From assembly GCF_012516475.1 (NCBI RefSeq), contig NZ_CP051217.1, positions 310,001-374,000 of the forward strand: DNA of 64,000 nucleotides, read 5' to 3'. The notes beneath the pieces are model-generated. The model was not told the origin of the DNA. It worked only from the letters and a program-made list of their open reading frames with translations, and did not search any database. Within the stretch, counting starts at the first letter, position 1. The number at the start of each line of letters is the position of its first letter. Shown one piece after another: positions 47,433-56,440 of this stretch. Position numbers and translations under genes: made by a program. This DNA comes from Parasphingorhabdus halotolerans (GTDB taxonomy: Bacteria; Pseudomonadota; Alphaproteobacteria; Sphingomonadales; Sphingomonadaceae).

Positions 47433-49487
47433 ATGCGGCCCGAGATACTCAATCCATTATTTGGTGAAACCCAATCCCTGAAAGGCGTTGGCAAAGCGCT
47501 AGCCAAGCCGCTTGAGAAGTTGCGACTGACGCGGGTCAAGGATTTGCAATACCATGCACCCAGCTACTGGATGCGCCGAAAGCGGGTTGTCGAACTGGAT
47601 GAAGCAGATGTCGGACTCAATATTGTCGCTGAAATCACGCCGGTAGATTATCGTAGTGGTGGCCCGCGCAGTCCATTTAGAGTCTATGCAACAGACGGAC
47701 CCGGTAACTATATCAGCCTGACCTTTTTCGGCCGAAATTCAGGCTGGCCCAAGAAATTGTTACCGCTCGGCGAACCCAAGGTGATTTCGGGCAAGCTTGA
47801 ACGATATGGTGACGAACTGCAAATACTGCACCCCGAAGTATTAGAACCAATAGAGAAAGACGAAATTGCACTGGTCGAACCGATTTATCCATTGTCGGAT
47901 GGGCTAGGCAACAAACGCATGAGTCAGCTCATTGAGCAGGCGGTGGCACTTGCCCCGGAACTTCCCGAATGGATCGAGCCCAGTCTGCTGGCGTCCAAGA
48001 ACTGGAAAAGCTGGCACGACAGTGTCGTGTCTTTGCACCGCCAAGAGGGAATCGATGCAGCGGATAGACTGGCTTATGACGAGGTCTTCGCCAATCAACT
48101 CGCTTTCATGCTGGTGCGCGCCAGCAATCGGCGGAAAACTGGAACTCCCATTGAAGGTGACGGTCATCTTAGAGACAAGCTTGATTTACCGTTTGAGCTG
48201 ACCGGCGCGCAGAAGCGCTGCATTTCAGAGATTGATGGTGATCTTGCGCAATCCTCTCCTATGCTGCGGTTGCTGCAGGGAGATGTCGGATCGGGTAAAA
48301 CATTAATCGCTTTGATGGCACTGCTCAATGCCGTCGAAGCCGGATATCAGGGAGCGTTACTGGCTCCTACAGAAATTTTGGCGCGTCAACATTTTGAAGG
48401 TTTGCAGAAACTGCTGACCGGATTGCCCGTCAGTCTTGCAATTTTGACCGGGCGTGAGAAGGGCAGGGTGCGCGAGTCTACGTTGATGGGCCTGGCTGAT
48501 GGCTCGATTGATATTCTCGTCGGTACGCATGCTATCTTCCAAGAGAAGGTACAATATAAGCGGCTGGCGCTTGCAGTTATCGATGAGCAGCATAAATTCG
48601 GTGTTTCCCAGCGGCTTATGCTGACCCAAAAGGCAGAGCGTATACCGCATTTGCTGGCGATGACGGCGACACCGATTCCGCGTACGCTGACACTCAGCCA
48701 ATTTGGTGAAATGGATGTTTCCAAGATTGATGAACTGCCACCAGGCCGCCAGGAAATCGAAACACGCGTGATTTCTGACGGTCGCATTGCGGAAGTTGTC
48801 GACGGATTGGCGCGTCATGTTGCGAGCGGCGGGCAAGCCTATTGGGTCTGTCCCTTGGTTGAAGAGAGTGAAAAGAGCGACCTGGCCGCAGCCGAAGACC
48901 GCGCGTCCACCTTGTGCTCCCGTTTCGGCGATGATGTCGGGCTGGTGCATGGCCGGATGAAAGGGCCGGAAAAAGACGCGGTTATGGAAAGGTTTCAGCG
49001 TGATGAAATCAAGATACTGGTTGCCACGACAGTTATTGAGGTCGGCGTTGATGTTCCCAATGCGAGCTTGATGATTATCGAAGCGGCGGACCGCTTCGGC
49101 TTGGCGCAATTGCATCAGCTTCGTGGCCGGGTTGGCCGGGGAAGCGTAAAATCAAACTGTCTACTGCTGCGTGGGGATACTCTGAGCGAAACGGCCCGGG
49201 CACGACTGACATTGCTCCGTGAAACCAACGATGGCTTCCGCATTGCAGAGGAAGATCTGAGATTGCGTGGAGCAGGCGAATTGCTGGGTACGCGACAATC
49301 TGGAGAAGCTGGCTTTCGCATTGCATCGTCTGAACAAGTTACCGAGTTTATTGCGCCGGCTACCGATGATGCGCGGCTTCTTCTCGACCGGGATGGTGGA
49401 CTCGAAAGTGAACGGGGGCAGGCAGCGCGAGTTGCGCTTTATCTGTTTGAGAAAGATTGGGGTGTTAGCCTGCTGCGTAGCGGCTAA
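47433..49487 (+). CDS. recG: ATP-dependent DNA helicase RecG
   Basis: Branch-migration helicase for stalled forks and recombination, 684 residues, full length. An N-terminal OB-fold wedge domain is followed by Walker A GDVGSGKTLIAL, DEQHKFGV, TATPIPRTL, and the helicase C-terminal region with HQLRGRVGRG. The divergent sdhE start is 78 bases away. Confidence 0.96.
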   Translation: MRPEILNPLFGETQSLKGVGKALAKPLEKLRLTRVKDLQYHAPSYWMRRKRVVELDEADVGLNIVAEITPVDYRSGGPRSPFRVYATDGPGNYISLTFFGRNSGWPKKLLPLGEPKVISGKLERYGDELQILHPEVLEPIEKDEIALVEPIYPLSDGLGNKRMSQLIEQAVALAPELPEWIEPSLLASKNWKSWHDSVVSLHRQEGIDAADRLAYDEVFANQLAFMLVRASNRRKTGTPIEGDGHLRDKLDLPFELTGAQKRCISEIDGDLAQSSPMLRLLQGDVGSGKTLIALMALLNAVEAGYQGALLAPTEILARQHFEGLQKLLTGLPVSLAILTGREKGRVRESTLMGLADGSIDILVGTHAIFQEKVQYKRLALAVIDEQHKFGVSQRLMLTQKAERIPHLLAMTATPIPRTLTLSQFGEMDVSKIDELPPGRQEIETRVISDGRIAEVVDGLARHVASGGQAYWVCPLVEESEKSDLAAAEDRASTLCSRFGDDVGLVHGRMKGPEKDAVMERFQRDEIKILVATTVIEVGVDVPNASLMIIEAADRFGLAQLHQLRGRVGRGSVKSNCLLLRGDTLSETARARLTLLRETNDGFRIAEEDLRLRGAGELLGTRQSGEAGFRIASSEQVTEFIAPATDDARLLLDRDGGLESERGQAARVALYLFEKDWGVSLLRSG

Positions 49488-49495
49488 TTTCGATT

Positions 49496-49816
49496 TTATT
49501 CGACAGTAACGATCTTGTCGACCATCACCGCGAAATCGGCTTCGCGAATGACCCGTTCAAATTCAAATCCAGAACGGCCATTGTGACTCCAGACTAAGAA
49601 TGCTTCAATTCGCCCTGCAATCGGCAAACGCACAACTACGCGATCGCCTTTTTCCAGCGGTACTTCGTGGACCAACTGGCAACCATGAGCTGAAATATTT
49701 GTAATCTTGCCAGCGAACTCGCCATCTTTGCGGGTTTCACAAATCGTATCGAAATCCACCGGAAAGCGCGTCGCTCTGCGCGGGTCGGGCGTTGCATGAT
49801 TTATTGCGCTGGTCAA
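49496..49816 (-). CDS. PilZ domain protein
   Basis: Single PilZ domain, 106 residues, a c-di-GMP receptor. The RxxxR motif (RRATRF, about residue 13) and NISAHG (the D/NxSxxG motif) are both intact, so binding is likely. The frame begins with TTG at 49816; an ATG five bases upstream is out of frame and stops after two codons. It is tail-to-tail with recG. Target unknown. Confidence 0.85.
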   Translation of the reverse strand: MTSAINHATPDPRRATRFPVDFDTICETRKDGEFAGKITNISAHGCQLVHEVPLEKGDRVVVRLPIAGRIEAFLVWSHNGRSGFEFERVIREADFAVMVDKIVTVE

Positions 49817-49905
49817 AACATAGGTCCCACAAGTTATTCAATTGCAACTCTAGGGCAGTTTCCCAAACAAAAGGTAAACTGGTAAAAATTAGGTAAGAAA
49901 TGTGG

Positions 49906-51138
49906 CTAGCCGACCTTGCGGATTAGCCCGTGCTTCTTCTTTCCAGCAGAGATTTTGACATCGGCATCAGTGGCAGAAATCATTGTACCCATATCGCTCA
50001 CAACTTCGCCGTCAAGCCTTGCGCCGCCGCCTGACACCAACCGTTTCGCTTCGCCTTTGGACGCACAAAAACCAATGCCGACAAGCGCATCAAGAATCGA
50101 AATTTGATCATACGACACCTCAAAAACCGGCAAATCACCGCCCGCTTGACCTTGCTCAAATAGATTTTCAGCCGTCTGAGCGGCGTGTTGCGCAGCTTTC
50201 TCGCCGTGCGCCATAGTCGTTGCGGCATCGGCCAGTGTTTTCTTGGCAAGGTTTATCTCGGAGCCCTCCAATGCTTCCAGACGCTGGATTTCGTCTAGAT
50301 CAATGTCGGTAAAAAGACGCAAGAAACGGCCAACGTCTGCATCCTGCGTATTCCGCCAGAATTGCCAATAGTCATATGGCGAAAGCTGATCGGCGTTGAG
50401 CCAGACGGCGCCATTTGCCGTTTTGCCCATTTTGCTACCATCTGCGGTAGCGATCAGCGGTGTTGTGAGTCCAAACAGTTGTTGGCTATCAATCCTTCGC
50501 GTGAGCTCTATTCCGTTGATGATATTGCCCCATTGGTCCGAACCGCCTAATTGCAAACGGCAGTCATTCCGTCGGGATAACTCAAGAAAATCATAGGCTT
50601 GCAAGATCATGTAATTAAATTCGAGAAAGGTCAGGGGCTGCTCGCGGTCGAGACGTATTTTAACAGATTCGAATGTGAGCATCCGGTTAATCGTGAAATG
50701 CGGTCCTATATTGCGCAGCATGTCGACATAATTCAGGGCGTCTAGCCAGTCTGCATTATTGACCATGATCGCGTCGGTTGGCCCATCGCCAAAAGTAAGG
50801 AACTGCTCGAATATCCGCTTGATGCTGTCGATGTTGGCATCAATATCTGCTGCGCTTAGCATTTTGCGGCTTTCATCCTTACCAGATGGATCGCCGACTT
50901 TTGTGGTGCCGCCGCCCATCACTACGATCGGTTTGTGGCCGGTTTGCTGCATGCGCCGCAACATCATGATCTGAACAAGGCTGCCGACGTGTAGTGACGG
51001 TGCGGTCGCATCAAAACCGATGTAACCCGGTACGATCACCTTGCAGGCAAGCGCATCAAGCCCGTCGGCATCGGTTAACTGGTGAATATAGCCGCGATCA
51101 TTGAGGACGCGCAGGAGATCAGATTGATAGTGTGTCAT
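49906..51138 (-). CDS. tyrS: Tyrosyl-tRNA synthetase
   Basis: Charges tRNA-Tyr, 410 residues. The HIGH-equivalent (APSLHVGSL) and the KMSKS-equivalent (SKMGKT) are visible; an S4-like RNA-binding domain closes the protein ([14 protein letters not shown]). I chose ATG 51138 (MTHYQSDLL); the frame opens 12 codons earlier at 51174 without family support. Confidence 0.94.
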   Translation of the reverse strand: MTHYQSDLLRVLNDRGYIHQLTDADGLDALACKVIVPGYIGFDATAPSLHVGSLVQIMMLRRMQQTGHKPIVVMGGGTTKVGDPSGKDESRKMLSAADIDANIDSIKRIFEQFLTFGDGPTDAIMVNNADWLDALNYVDMLRNIGPHFTINRMLTFESVKIRLDREQPLTFLEFNYMILQAYDFLELSRRNDCRLQLGGSDQWGNIINGIELTRRIDSQQLFGLTTPLIATADGSKMGKTANGAVWLNADQLSPYDYWQFWRNTQDADVGRFLRLFTDIDLDEIQRLEALEGSEINLAKKTLADAATTMAHGEKAAQHAAQTAENLFEQGQAGGDLPVFEVSYDQISILDALVGIGFCASKGEAKRLVSGGGARLDGEVVSDMGTMISATDADVKISAGKKKHGLIRKVG

Positions 51139-51270
51139 GGTGAAGCTGTTACCTTTGGCGGCCAAAAGGTGCAATCGCGTTAATCAGCACTTTCCCAATC
51201 GTTGACGATCAGGCTAGTGGATATCTAACGACATGCTGATTTGAAACGACTTCATAAAAAGGAACAGACA

Positions 51271-51852
51271 TTGAACTCGGAAATTGATCCCAAGGCATAT
51301 TCTGAAAATAGCTGGTCGTTGTTCTGTCATCCCGATCATCCTGCTGATCGCATTGAGGCAATAACCGTCAGTCAGGAATGGACCGAATCAGGACAATTAT
51401 GGCTCCGTTATCATATCGATGGGGAGCTGAATGCAATTAGCACACCCGATCCAGCGAATGGCGAACGCCGTGACAATCTTTGGCAAACAACCTGTTGCGA
51501 GTTATTTGTGCGCATTCCAGGTGATGAAGCCTATGGCGAGTATAATTTCTCTCCTTCGTCGCAATGGGCAGCTTATCAATTCAGCGCGTTTCGCAAAGAT
51601 ATGGCCAATATGGAAGTGCCGGGAGTGCCGGAAATCTATTGTGATGCCAGCGAAACCCATCTTGCGCTGGAAACGACTTTGCTCCTGCCCGAGCGTTTTG
51701 ATAACCAGGACTTGAAAGCAAGTTTTTCTGTTGTGATAGAAGAGGTTGATGGCCCAAAATCATTCTGGGCTGTGGCCCACCCAGCAGGAGTACCGGAATT
51801 TCACCATCGGGATTGCTTTTCGGCTGATCTGAAGGCATCAAAAGCCTTATGA
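51271..51852 (+). CDS. DOMON-like domain protein paired with NamZ
   Basis: Protein of 193 residues with a beta-rich DOMON-like domain seen next to DUF1343 genes in related genomes. Segments such as NLWQTTCCELFVRI and EYNFSPSSQWAAYQF fit this family. I chose TTG 51271, with AAGGAA seven bases upstream; an in-frame TTG at 51241 is less likely. No signal peptide. It overlaps the NamZ-like gene by four bases. Ligand unknown; a sugar is inferred. Confidence 0.75.
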   Translation: MNSEIDPKAYSENSWSLFCHPDHPADRIEAITVSQEWTESGQLWLRYHIDGELNAISTPDPANGERRDNLWQTTCCELFVRIPGDEAYGEYNFSPSSQWAAYQFSAFRKDMANMEVPGVPEIYCDASETHLALETTLLLPERFDNQDLKASFSVVIEEVDGPKSFWAVAHPAGVPEFHHRDCFSADLKASKAL

Positions 51853-53045
51853 AATTTGGAATAGACCGACTTCTTGAAGATCCTGCCTTGCGCAAGCCTC
51901 TCGAAGGCAAGCGCGTTGCTTTACTAGCTCATCCAGCCTCGGTTACGAGGGATTTGGAACACTCGCTAGATGCATTAGCTGCCTGCGGCGGAATTAATCT
52001 GACCGCCGCATTTGGCCCGCAACATGGTCTGCGCGGTGACAAACAGGACAATATGGTCGAAACGGAAGATTATACTGATCCCGTTCACGGTATTCCGGTT
52101 TTCAGTCTTTACGGCGAAGTCCGCCGACCTACCGGCCAATCGATGGGGACATTTGATGTTCTCCTCATTGATCTTCAAGATCTGGGCTGCCGGATTTATA
52201 CCTTCATAACGACTCTTCGTTATGTGCTGGAAGCCGCAGCCGAGCATGGAAAAGCGGTTTGGGTGCTGGATCGACCGAATCCGGTGGGAAGGCCAATCGA
52301 AGGCAATATGCTGGAAGAAGGCTGGGAAAGCTTCGTTGGTGCTGCGCCCATGCCGATGCGTCACGGTCTGACGCTTGGCGAAATGGGACGTTGGTTCATC
52401 CATTATTTCGATCTTGATGTGCAATATAAGGTCATTGAAATGCAAGGCTGGCAGCCTGAAGGCCCAGGGTCAGGTTGGCCGACGGATCGTGTCTGGATAA
52501 ATCCTAGCCCCAATGCGCCGAACGTTATGATGGCGCGCGCCTATGCCGGCACGGTCATGCTGGAGGGAACCACACTATCGGAAGGGCGAGGGACTACAAG
52601 GCCGCTTGAGTTGTTTGGCGCTCCCGATATCGACGCTCGGGCTGTGATTGCAGAAATGCACAAACGCGCACCGCAATGGCTCAAAGGCGTGACATTGAGA
52701 GAATGCTGGTTTGAACCGACATTTCATAAGCATAAAGGCATGCTGTGCAATGGCATCCAGATCCATACCGAGGGGCCGCGATATAATCATGCAGACTTTC
52801 GTCCTTGGCGCCTGCAAGCTTTGGCATTCAAAGCGATCCGTAAGCTCTATTTCGGATATGAACTTTGGCGCGATTTTGCCTATGAATACGAAGAAGGCAA
52901 ACTCGCGATTGATGTCATCAACGGCGGTCCGCAGCTCAGGGAATGGATTGATAGCCCATCTACTATAGCCAATGATCTGGAAGCCTTTACCGCGCCGGAC
53001 GAACGGATGTGGGGGCAGATGCTCGCCGAATACCTGATCTATTGA
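51849..53045 (+). CDS. namZ: DUF1343 / NamZ-type exo-beta-N-acetylmuramidase
   Basis: 398 residues of the DUF1343 family, members of which (NamZ) cleave terminal N-acetylmuramic acid from peptidoglycan fragments. Conserved patches are FGPQHGLRGDKQD, LIDLQDLGCRIYTF, DRPNPVGRPIEGN, and SEGRGTTRPLE. No signal peptide is seen, so a cytoplasmic role in muropeptide recycling is expected. It overlaps the DOMON-like gene (ATGA), forming a two-gene unit. Confidence 0.85.
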   Translation: MKFGIDRLLEDPALRKPLEGKRVALLAHPASVTRDLEHSLDALAACGGINLTAAFGPQHGLRGDKQDNMVETEDYTDPVHGIPVFSLYGEVRRPTGQSMGTFDVLLIDLQDLGCRIYTFITTLRYVLEAAAEHGKAVWVLDRPNPVGRPIEGNMLEEGWESFVGAAPMPMRHGLTLGEMGRWFIHYFDLDVQYKVIEMQGWQPEGPGSGWPTDRVWINPSPNAPNVMMARAYAGTVMLEGTTLSEGRGTTRPLELFGAPDIDARAVIAEMHKRAPQWLKGVTLRECWFEPTFHKHKGMLCNGIQIHTEGPRYNHADFRPWRLQALAFKAIRKLYFGYELWRDFAYEYEEGKLAIDVINGGPQLREWIDSPSTIANDLEAFTAPDERMWGQMLAEYLIY

Positions 53046-53125
53046 TCTTTTTCGAGTAATTCATGTGGAATGCTGCACTGCAACATAAAGCTTGCAAATG
53101 CTGACAATTGTGATATTTTCGCAAT

Positions 53126-53428
53126 ATGTTACCGAGCAAAGAATTTTTTGAAGGCGTTGCGCTAAAAAAATGCGTCGTGGCGACCTATAATCGCACAGCA
53201 TTCAAGCTAGCTCCGCATATCGTTTACACACGTCATGACGAACTTTATGTCGACGCTGTACCCGTCGAAAAAGAAGGTCAACCGCCGCGCGAAACCAAAC
53301 TTGCGACGTTTAAATTATCCGGCCTGCAGAATGTTCGGGTTGAAGACTTCCATTTTGAAATGTCCGACATTTTCGAACCTGCGGCAGAGAAATATGAAGG
53401 CACCACCCTTTTGGCCGTCGAGGCCTAG
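53126..53428 (+). CDS. Small WYL-like protein, function unknown
   Basis: 100 residues, no signal or membrane segment. A core of VVATYNRTAFKLAP then ELYVDAVPVEKE and KLATFKLSGLQNV resembles a WYL-type ligand-binding fold lacking a DNA-binding domain. This is a loose match. It stands alone with its own 80-bp leader and converges with the CoxE-like gene. Confidence 0.55.
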   Translation: MLPSKEFFEGVALKKCVVATYNRTAFKLAPHIVYTRHDELYVDAVPVEKEGQPPRETKLATFKLSGLQNVRVEDFHFEMSDIFEPAAEKYEGTTLLAVEA

Positions 53429-53435
53429 GACGAGC

Positions 53436-54617
53436 TTAGCCCTGTTTCCGGGTCAGTTCTTTCATCGCATCGCCCAAGCCTTCCAACGTCAGCGGATACA
53501 TCCGATCGTTGAGCAGTTCGCGCACAATTCTAACGCTTTGTGAATAGCCCCATTGTTTCTCGGGTACAGGATTGAGCCACGCTGTCGCAGGATAGGTATT
53601 GGTCATCCGGTTCAGCCAGGTCACCCCGGCTTCCTCGTTGAAATGTTCCACCGATCCACCAGGATGGGTGATTTCATAAGGGCTCATTGATGCATCGCCA
53701 ACGAATATGACTTTATAGTCATGTCCGTACTTGTGGAGGATATCCCAAGTGTTTGTCCGCTCGGAAAAGCGGCGGCGATTGTCCTTCCACACGCCTTCAT
53801 AAAGACAGTTGTGGAAATAGAAGAACTCCAGGTTTTTGAACTCACTATTGGCGGCACTAAATAATTCTTCGCATAGTTTGATAAACGGATCCATCGAGCC
53901 GCCGACATCGAGAAACAGCAAAAGTTTAACTGCGTTATGCCGCTCGGGCCGCATGTGAATATCAAGCCATCCCTGTTTCGCGGTGCCATCAATTGTGCGA
54001 TTAATATCCAGCTCATCTGCTGCACCTTCGCGGGCAAATTTGCGCAGGCGTCGCATTGCAACCTTGATATTTCGCGTGCCGAGCTGCTTAGTATGATCCA
54101 GGTTCTGGAATTCTCTTTTGTCCCAGACTTTTATAGCCTTTTTCTGACCACCTTCGCCGCCAATGCGCACGCCTTCGGGATTATAACCTGAATTTCCGTA
54201 GGGAGAGGTGCCGCCTGTGCCGATCCACTTGCTCCCGCCTTCGTGGCGCTTTTCCTGCTCGGCGAGACGCTCTTTCAGCGTCTCCATAATCTCATCCCAG
54301 CTGCCGAGTTTTTTAACCTCTTCCATCTCTTCTTCAGAGAGATATTTTTCAGCCACCGCCTTCAGCCAGTCGAGCGGTATTTCCTGTTCCTGCATACCAT
54401 AAGTGGTTTCTATGCCTTTAAAGACCTTCGAAAATACCTGATCAAAGCGATCAAGCAGGCCTTCATCCTTCACAAACGTTGCACGGGAGAGAAAATAGAA
54501 ATCCTCCGGGGTACGGCGAATCACGTCTTTATCCAGCGCCTCCAGCAGCACCAGATGTTCCTTGAGCGAAGCCGTTATGCCTGCGGCTCTGAGTTCGTCC
54601 ATGAAGTTAAAGAACAT
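53436..54617 (-). CDS. CoxE-like VWA protein
   Basis: 393 residues with a C-terminal von Willebrand A domain. The MIDAS is degenerate (DVGGSM in place of DxSxS), as is common in CoxE-like proteins. It is encoded right after a MoxR ATPase on the same strand (12-base gap), the usual AAA-VWA pair thought to assemble or activate metal enzymes. The client is not encoded nearby. Confidence 0.85.
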   Translation of the reverse strand: MFFNFMDELRAAGITASLKEHLVLLEALDKDVIRRTPEDFYFLSRATFVKDEGLLDRFDQVFSKVFKGIETTYGMQEQEIPLDWLKAVAEKYLSEEEMEEVKKLGSWDEIMETLKERLAEQEKRHEGGSKWIGTGGTSPYGNSGYNPEGVRIGGEGGQKKAIKVWDKREFQNLDHTKQLGTRNIKVAMRRLRKFAREGAADELDINRTIDGTAKQGWLDIHMRPERHNAVKLLLFLDVGGSMDPFIKLCEELFSAANSEFKNLEFFYFHNCLYEGVWKDNRRRFSERTNTWDILHKYGHDYKVIFVGDASMSPYEITHPGGSVEHFNEEAGVTWLNRMTNTYPATAWLNPVPEKQWGYSQSVRIVRELLNDRMYPLTLEGLGDAMKELTRKQG

Positions 54618-54629
54618 ATTACGCTCCGC

Positions 54630-55475
54630 TTAGCGCGCTTCCCTTTTGGCCATAAATGCCAGCCGTTCAAAAAGCATAACGTCTTGCTCATTTTTGAGCA
54701 ACGCACCGTGTAGTGGTGGGATGGCTTTAGTCGGGTCTTTCGATTGCAATGCTTCAAGCGGCATATCTTCGCTGAGCAGCAATTTCAGCCAATCGAGCAA
54801 TTCGCTGGTGCTGGGTTTCTTTTTGAGGCCCGGCACATCGCGGACATCGTAAAAAATATCCATCGCCTTTTTAACCAAAATTCCTTGTATATCAGGGAAG
54901 TGGACGTTGATGATTTCCTGCATCGTTTCCCGATCAGGGAACTTGATATAATGAAAGAAACAGCGGCGCAGGAAGGCGTCTGGCAGTTCTTTTTCGTTGT
55001 TCGAGGTGATGATCACAATCGGCCGTTCCGCCGCTTTGATCGTTTCCTTGGTCTCGTAAACATGAAACTCCATCCGGTCGAGTTCCTGCAGCAAGTCGTT
55101 TGGAAACTCGATATCCGCCTTGTCGATCTCGTCGATCAACAGCACGGGCAGATCAGGAGACGTAAAGGCCTCCCAGAGCTTGCCCTTGCGGATATAGTTG
55201 GAAATATCGTGAACACGCTCATCGCCGAGTTGTCCGTCACGCAGACGGGCGACAGCATCATATTCATACAGGCCCTGGTGCGCTTTGGTGGTAGATTTTA
55301 CGTTCCACTCAATCATCGGCATGTCTAACGCCTTGGCAATTTCGTAAGCCAGAACAGTTTTTCCGGTGCCAGGTTCACCTTTGACGAGGAGAGGGCGTCT
55401 CAATGTAGCGGCAGCGTTGACCGCAACCTTCAAATCATCGGTTGCTACATAGTCCTTGGTGCCTTCAAAACGCAT
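54630..55475 (-). CDS. MoxR-family AAA+ ATPase
   Basis: 281 residues. Walker A KGEPGTGKTVL (about residue 37) and Walker B LLIDEIDKAD, sensor ITSNNEKELPDAFLRRC. Acts with the VWA protein just downstream as a chaperone-like complex. Distinct from the CobS/CobT pair elsewhere in the window. Confidence 0.9.
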   Translation of the reverse strand: MRFEGTKDYVATDDLKVAVNAAATLRRPLLVKGEPGTGKTVLAYEIAKALDMPMIEWNVKSTTKAHQGLYEYDAVARLRDGQLGDERVHDISNYIRKGKLWEAFTSPDLPVLLIDEIDKADIEFPNDLLQELDRMEFHVYETKETIKAAERPIVIITSNNEKELPDAFLRRCFFHYIKFPDRETMQEIINVHFPDIQGILVKKAMDIFYDVRDVPGLKKKPSTSELLDWLKLLLSEDMPLEALQSKDPTKAIPPLHGALLKNEQDVMLFERLAFMAKREAR

Positions 55476-55579
55476 GTGTCATATTCCCTTACCGTAAACG
55501 TCAATGCGTTATCGATAGGGAAAGCGCCTGTTACAGGCAAGTTAATCATTTAGTTAAGACTGAAAATCGCGGCAGGAAA

Positions 55580-56251
55580 TTACTCTGCCAGGCTGCGTGC
55601 GTTTCTGCGGGCTTCCATCAGCTGCCAGAGACCGCGGTGTTGGGTGAGAACCTGATCTGCGCCGAAGTTTATAGCCCGTTCGATCGGCTTGTTGCCAGAA
55701 AGAATGGTATTGAGCGATTCGGTCGCTTCTGGACTTGGCAATATTGCAGCGCGGGATTCAAAGCCGAGGCGAATCGCCATTTTCTCCAGGATTCCGCGAA
55801 TGGCAAACCAGTCTAGTACCAGAGCAAAAGAGGCCCCGATCGCACAGCCATTGCGATCAGATTGCGAGAGCATATCCAATGCTTTGCGCTGGGCCATAAC
55901 CGCAGCATTGCTTTGATCGTCTACGCCAACGCCTGAAATAGGGCCTGCCACAACAGTCAATTTGGTCAGAAAGGCACGCTCGGCGGTGAAACCTTCAATG
56001 GCCTCAACCAGCCAGGTGCGTGCAGCTTCATCGGCTGTCTTGGTCGCGGCATGATCAACCACTCCCGGGTGACGACCGTGCAAAACGCACAAAAAATGCG
56101 CGATATCTGCAGTTTCCGGCCCTGACAGGCTTTCAACGCCGCTGGCAATTTCCTGAAAATAACGGACCGACGCACTGCCGTGTTCGGCCACATAGTCGAC
56201 CAAATTAGGCTGGACGGACGGTTTTAAACTGGTTTCCGGCATAGCGCTCAC
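55580..56251 (-). CDS. Conserved protein of unknown function
   Basis: 223 residues, mainly helical, no signal peptide. I do not recognise a domain. The segment CAIGASFALVLDWFAIRGIL looks like a buried helix, and the C-terminus QLMEARRNARSLAE is charged. Starts at GTG 56251 or ATG 56242. It lies upstream of moxR on the same strand with a 104-bp gap. Confidence 0.6.
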   Translation of the reverse strand: MSAMPETSLKPSVQPNLVDYVAEHGSASVRYFQEIASGVESLSGPETADIAHFLCVLHGRHPGVVDHAATKTADEAARTWLVEAIEGFTAERAFLTKLTVVAGPISGVGVDDQSNAAVMAQRKALDMLSQSDRNGCAIGASFALVLDWFAIRGILEKMAIRLGFESRAAILPSPEATESLNTILSGNKPIERAINFGADQVLTQHRGLWQLMEARRNARSLAE

Positions 56252-56377
56252 ATCACATTAGAGTATTCGACCACCATTGGGGTCGTTTCAAACTCTGGTG
56301 TAATGCAGAAACCTAAAGACCTAGTTTATTGTCCGTTAGGGATATGCAAACCATGTTTCTCAGCCAATGCAAAGTTT

Positions 56378-56440
56378 ACAGGCTTCACACCCTATTGGCT
56401 ATTGGAAGTTTACATAGTTCACAGACTTCACACCCTATTG
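56378..56440. repeat. Short direct repeat at the 3' end of rpoD
   Basis: ACAGGCTTCACACCCTATTG (56378-56397) and ACAGACTTCACACCCTATTG (56421-56440) differ at one base. The second copy contains the rpoD stop codon. It looks like a local duplication; no role is evident. The rest of the 183-bp gap before the next gene shows nothing I recognise. Confidence 0.7.
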
